Notes under the pieces: model-generated | Database searches by the model: none | The model's input: the letters and a program-made list of their open reading frames with translations, nothing else | Told to the model about the DNA's origin: nothing | Position numbers and translations under genes: made by a program | Part shown: positions 60,661-64,000 of the stretch, piece after piece | Layout of the letters: the number at the start of each line of letters is the position of its first letter | Numbering within the stretch: position 1 is the first letter of the stretch | DNA from: an uncultured Verrucomicrobiales bacterium | Lineage (GTDB): Bacteria; Verrucomicrobiota; Verrucomicrobiia; Verrucomicrobiales; DEV007 | Reading direction: 5' to 3' | Assembly (NCBI GenBank): GCA_943789025.1 | Contig: CALSSN010000002.1 | Coordinates: 124,001-188,000 of the forward strand | Length of the DNA stretch: 64,000 nt

Positions 60661-62484
60661 ATGGTAAATACTATTTCACGGATCATTGCTGACCTTCATC
60701 AGGATTTTCAAGGCTGCTTGGATGGGCAGCTTGCCGACTATATTCCCGAACTGACAAAAGCCGATTCGAACTGGTTTGGAATCAGCTTATTCACCGCTGA
60801 CGGTCATGGCTATTCGGTGGGTGACACGTCGCAGCTGTTCACGATCCAGTCGGTCTCGAAGGCATTCACTTACGGGATGATTCTTGACGAGCACGGAGTC
60901 GAAAAAGTGAACAGCAGGATTGGCGTGGAGCCATCCGGTGAGGCATTCAACTCGATCAGCCTCGACCCGGAAACGGGTCGGCCATTCAATGCAATGATCA
61001 ATGCAGGCGCGATTACTGCCAGCGGCATGGTTGGAGGTTCAGGGCTCGAGCAGAGATTCGAAAAGATTCGCAAGCGATTCAGTGAGTTCGCAGGGCGTGA
61101 GCTTAAGATCGATGATGAAGTCTATCGATCCGAGAGCGCAACCGGATTCCGAAATCGAGCCATCGCCAACCTTCTTCGGAATTTCGAGATTCTCGACGAT
61201 CCCGTCGACGAGGCGGTGGAGGTCTATTTCAAGCAGTGTTCGATTCTTGTCACCTGCCAGGAACTGGCATTGATGGGAGCATGTCTGGCCAATGGTGGCG
61301 TCAATCCAGTGACCGGCGATCGTGTTCTGAAGGCAAAAAATGTCGAGCGCGTGCTGAGTGTTATGTCTACCTGCGGAATGTATGACTACTCCGGCGAGTG
61401 GGTTGTGAACGTCGGGTTGCCTGCGAAGAGTGGAGTTGGCGGCGGGGTTGTAGGAGTCTTGCCGGGCCAGATCGGGGTGGCGGTGTTTTCACCTTTGCTC
61501 GATGAGAAGGGTAACAGTGTCCGTGGCCTGCGTGTCTTTGCCGAGCTGTCGCGCCTGTTCAATTTGCACCTGTTTAATTACCCGGCGATTTCGGAATATG
61601 TGATTCGGCGGGTCTACAAGCTCTCGGAGGTAGGATCGCAACGTCAGCGGATTAAAAAGCACCACGATGTGATTCATGAGCACGGTGACAAAGTGACGGT
61701 GATTGAATTGCAGGGAGATTTGTTTTTCGCCGCATTGGAACGCCTGACACGGATAATCGAACGGAATGCTGAGACGACATCGACTTATATTCTAGATTTC
61801 CGGCGGGTTGTTTTAACGGATGCAGCTACGGAAGATTTGCTCGTCAATGTCAGTGCCGATGTCGAAGTGACTGGTAAACAGTTGTTGATTGTCGATCCGG
61901 CTTCCGTCCTCGAAAGATCGCGGCCTGACTTAGAGGCTTGTAAGGTTGTCTTTACAGACGATGTCGAGCTCGCCCTGGAGTTCTGCGAAGACCAAATCAT
62001 TGCTGAGCATGTCGCCGCCCCGACAGTGTCGGACTTGATCCCGTTTCATGATTTTGATGTTTTTAATTTTCTGACTTCGAGAGAATTATCCGAGATCGAG
62101 GGGGCGCTTGAGATGGAGCACTTCCAAGCAGATGCGTGTATCATCGAGCAGGGATCGCAGCCTGATATGCTGTATCTTCTCTCCCGGGGGTCGGTCAGTA
62201 TTTGCTTGAGACAGGGTGAATCGGACAGTGAAAAAGGAGCTCGGGTGGCTGCTTTTGGTCCCGGTGTTTGTTTCGGGGAGATCGCAGTCATCGATGGCAA
62301 GCTGCGTTCCGCAGATGTATGGGCGGATGATCCTTCGACTTGCTACACGCTTTCAGCGGCCAACCTCGAAAAATTAGAGCAGGGATCCCCTGCGATCTAC
62401 GCGAAGATCATCAAAAATATTCTCCTCCTGCAGATTGATCGTCTGCGGCGCTTCAATCAGGAAGTCAGCTCGCTGCGAAGCTGA
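60661..62484 (+). CDS. glsA: glutaminase fused to STAS and cyclic-nucleotide-binding domains
   Basis: The 607-residue protein has an N-terminal serine-dependent glutaminase (about 1-310): catalytic S-x-x-K in 'LFTIQSVSKAFTYG' (Ser64, Lys67), 'EPSGEAFNSISLD', 'PFNAMINAGAITASGMV' and 'GLPAKSGVGGGVVGVLPGQ'. A STAS-like domain follows (about 345-440, 'VTVIELQGDLFFAALERLTRII'), then a cNMP-binding domain (about 465-585, 'CIIEQGSQPDMLYLLSRGSVSI', 'AFGPGVCFGEIAVIDG') where the F-G-E loop contacts the phosphate of the ligand. It hydrolyses glutamine to glutamate. The added domains suggest control by a nucleotide or protein partner. A good ribosome site (AGGGGGG) precedes the ATG. Repeats of families B and A flank the gene. 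Confidence 0.93.
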   Translation: MVNTISRIIADLHQDFQGCLDGQLADYIPELTKADSNWFGISLFTADGHGYSVGDTSQLFTIQSVSKAFTYGMILDEHGVEKVNSRIGVEPSGEAFNSISLDPETGRPFNAMINAGAITASGMVGGSGLEQRFEKIRKRFSEFAGRELKIDDEVYRSESATGFRNRAIANLLRNFEILDDPVDEAVEVYFKQCSILVTCQELALMGACLANGGVNPVTGDRVLKAKNVERVLSVMSTCGMYDYSGEWVVNVGLPAKSGVGGGVVGVLPGQIGVAVFSPLLDEKGNSVRGLRVFAELSRLFNLHLFNYPAISEYVIRRVYKLSEVGSQRQRIKKHHDVIHEHGDKVTVIELQGDLFFAALERLTRIIERNAETTSTYILDFRRVVLTDAATEDLLVNVSADVEVTGKQLLIVDPASVLERSRPDLEACKVVFTDDVELALEFCEDQIIAEHVAAPTVSDLIPFHDFDVFNFLTSRELSEIEGALEMEHFQADACIIEQGSQPDMLYLLSRGSVSICLRQGESDSEKGARVAAFGPGVCFGEIAVIDGKLRSADVWADDPSTCYTLSAANLEKLEQGSPAIYAKIIKNILLLQIDRLRRFNQEVSSLRS

Positions 62485-62503
62485 CGGGCTACTAAGCTCA
62501 AGA

Positions 62504-62646
62504 AGCCCTTCGGGTTGCTGCCCGCATCCCATCCGGCGTGGTTTTATTGCTCGTTGGTCGTGGATGTTCATCCACATCCGCCTCGCTCCGTGCCACACAG
62601 AATCCGGACAACAATGACGGGCACCGCCATGAATCAGACTCTCCTT
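62504..62646 (-). repeat. dispersed repeat family A, copy 2 (inverted, unexpanded)
   Basis: This is the reverse complement of the flanks of 48774-48994. It lacks the tandem array. It starts 19 bp after the glutaminase stop. Confidence 0.75.
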
Positions 62647-62744
62647 AAGTTGGTGACAACGAGTCGCCCTGGTATGCCGAGGTTCCGGCCGCGCCGGAAA
62701 ATGTGGACTTCACGGCAATCGCGTCGAAAATTTTACCAGCAAGC

Positions 62745-63758
62745 ATGGCAGACAAAAATTTTGCAGCGGGAGAGAAAAATTCAAAAGGTGCCGATGTGCT
62801 GGTCACGGGTGCGGCCGGTTTTATCGGTAGCCATGTCTGTGAGGAACTGGTGAAGCGTGGCCTCCGGGTGGTGGGGTTGGATGACCTCTCGTCAGGGCGC
62901 CTTGACAACCTCGCTCCGCTCGCTGATCACCCGTGCTTTCGGCTGGTCGAGGGCGACATCTGTGATGCCACCGCAGTCGATCAGCTCTTTCAAGACGAGC
63001 ACCCCGCGGCAGTCGCTCACTTGGCAGCTCTCGTCAGCGTCCCACGCAGCATCGATGATCCGGATGAAAATTTTCGTCTTAATCTCGCAGGCAGTCAGAT
63101 CGTACTCGAGGCAGCTCGCATCGCAGGGACCCAGCGCTTCGTCTTTGCGTCCTCTGCTGCCGTCTACGGCGATACCAGGGCCCCTACGCACACTGAAGAA
63201 GAATCAAGCAAGCATCCGCTCAGCCCATACGGTGCTGCCAAGCTGGCAGTTGAGCACCTCCTCTGCGCGCACGCGCATTGTTTTGGTATGAGCGCGACGG
63301 CCTTGCGCTTTTTCAATGTCTACGGGCCGCGTCAGGACCCATCTTCTCCGTATTCCGGAGTGATTTCGATTTTTGCTGACCGGCTCGCCTCGGGTGCTCC
63401 CATCACGGTCTTCGGTGATGGCGAACAGACCCGTGACTTTGTTTTCGTGCAAGACGTCGCCCGTGGGGTGGCGGATGCAGCCCAGTTCCAGGAGACGGGT
63501 TTTCGGGTGGTGAACTGCTGCACCGGCCGGGCGAGTTCAGTTCTCGATCTGGTGCAAGGCCTGGCGCAGAGTTACCACGACGAAGTTGAGCCGCAAGTTT
63601 TTCACCAGGCTCCGCGCGCAGGTGAGATTCGTCATTCGCTTGGAGACCCGAGTGGTTTCGCCAGAGTCTTCGGATGGACGCCAGCGACTTCGTTGGCCGA
63701 TGGGCTGCGCGAGCTTCTTGCCTCGGGTGGTCGTGGTGGCATGTTGAAGCAGGGCTGA
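62745..63758 (+). CDS. NAD-dependent sugar-nucleotide epimerase/dehydratase
   Basis: From ATG 62745 this encodes 337 residues (GTG 62703 adds 14). It is an extended SDR: 'VLVTGAAGFIGSHVCEELVKRG' for NAD, 'VVGLDDLSSGRLDNL', 'FVFASSAAVYGDTRAPTHTE' with the catalytic Ser, 'SPYGAAKLAVEHLL' with Y-x-x-x-K, and 'LRFFNVYGPRQDP'. The overall plan fits UDP-glucose or UDP-N-acetylglucosamine 4-epimerases (GalE/WbpP-like) used for surface polysaccharide precursors. The precise substrate is not certain. Confidence 0.92.
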   Translation: MADKNFAAGEKNSKGADVLVTGAAGFIGSHVCEELVKRGLRVVGLDDLSSGRLDNLAPLADHPCFRLVEGDICDATAVDQLFQDEHPAAVAHLAALVSVPRSIDDPDENFRLNLAGSQIVLEAARIAGTQRFVFASSAAVYGDTRAPTHTEEESSKHPLSPYGAAKLAVEHLLCAHAHCFGMSATALRFFNVYGPRQDPSSPYSGVISIFADRLASGAPITVFGDGEQTRDFVFVQDVARGVADAAQFQETGFRVVNCCTGRASSVLDLVQGLAQSYHDEVEPQVFHQAPRAGEIRHSLGDPSGFARVFGWTPATSLADGLRELLASGGRGGMLKQG

Positions 63759-63857
63759 TTGAGGCGGAACCCTGCGCCGTGGTGGTGGGGCAGAACTTTG
63801 CCTGCGAGTGCTTTCGGTTTCGGTGGCCAAGTGGCTTCCGCGAGGGTATCTCAGCGC

Positions 63858-64000
63858 ATGACCCGGGAAACACTTGTCTCTGTCCTCGAGGAGATCGCCC
63901 TGCTTCTGGAACTCAAGGGCGAGAATCCCTTCAAGATTCGCGCCTACCGCACCGGGGCCGAAGTGGTGGAGTCTTTTCCTGGCGATATCGTCAAAGAGGC
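63858..64000 (+). CDS. polX: PolX-type DNA polymerase/3'-5' exonuclease, N-terminus (cut by window edge)
   Basis: ATG 63858 opens '[20 protein letters not shown]' followed by '[20 protein letters not shown]', the N-terminal helix-hairpin-helix domain of bacterial PolX family X polymerases used in base-excision repair. The remaining polymerase and PHP exonuclease domains lie beyond the window. The 100-bp gap to the epimerase gene leaves co-transcription open. Confidence 0.85.
   Translation, partial: MTRETLVSVLEEIALLLELKGENPFKIRAYRTGAEVVESFPGDIVKE

Overview
The window looks like a chromosomal segment of a Gram-negative bacterium, most likely a Verrucomicrobiota member of the Opitutae/Puniceicoccaceae type. 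This is inferred from the gene mix: an LpxL-WaaF fusion for LPS, paired Gfo/Idh/MocA dehydrogenases beside a Cys-type sulfatase, a CbpA/CbpM pair, a primary-type sigma factor, and a WXG100/FtsK cluster. No rRNA, tRNA or CRISPR array was seen, and no taxonomic marker was run.

Layout. (1) 0-15.3 kb is accessory DNA: the end of an AbiE toxin-antitoxin pair at the left edge, a hybrid sensor kinase, a lipoprotein with a dirigent/allene-oxide-cyclase-like motif, an overlapping lrgA-lrgB-isocitrate lyase operon, a ParDE-like addiction module, an AT-rich orphan gene, an IS4-family element with its terminal repeats, and two directly repeated IS1634-like remnants (1952-2604 and 14386-15305) that bracket the region. 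(2) 15.4-20.5 kb holds the most interesting locus. It is a four-gene minus-strand operon with a WXG100 (ESAT-6-like) protein, two small uncharacterised helical proteins, and a 1301-residue membrane FtsK/SpoIIIE ATPase with three ATPase-like modules. This is a minimal type VII-secretion-like system in an organism that makes LPS. (3) 20.6-46 kb is mostly housekeeping: glycosyltransferases, RecQ, a CvfB-like S1 protein, a cohesin-like membrane protein, an IS630 element with perfect ends, CbpA/CbpM, MsrA, a ComM/YifB ATPase, a sigma factor, the LpxL-WaaF fusion, ilvD-avtA, serA, a radical SAM protein and a YlbF-like protein. (4) 46-64 kb has a SUMF1-domain protein, dispersed repeats, an ABC exporter with a phenylacetate-CoA ligase-like gene, two Gfo/Idh/MocA dehydrogenases, trigger factor, a sulfatase, a glutaminase-STAS-cNMP-binding fusion, a sugar-nucleotide epimerase and the start of polX.

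Themes. Several genes that otherwise look intact (recQ, the cvfB-like gene, the SUMF1-domain gene, the sulfatase and a 74-residue small ORF) carry frame shifts that one-base changes in short homopolymer runs would repair. That pattern points to assembly indels more than to gene decay, so the frames should be checked against reads. Two dispersed repeat families occur at 48.8-49.1 kb and again on either side of the glutaminase gene at 60.5-62.6 kb; one copy carries an expanded short tandem array. Metabolic links are valine synthesis (ilvD then avtA), serine synthesis (serA), the glyoxylate shunt with a probable small-acid transporter (lrgAB-aceA), and probable use of sulfated or unusual sugars (Gfo/Idh/MocA pair, sulfatase).
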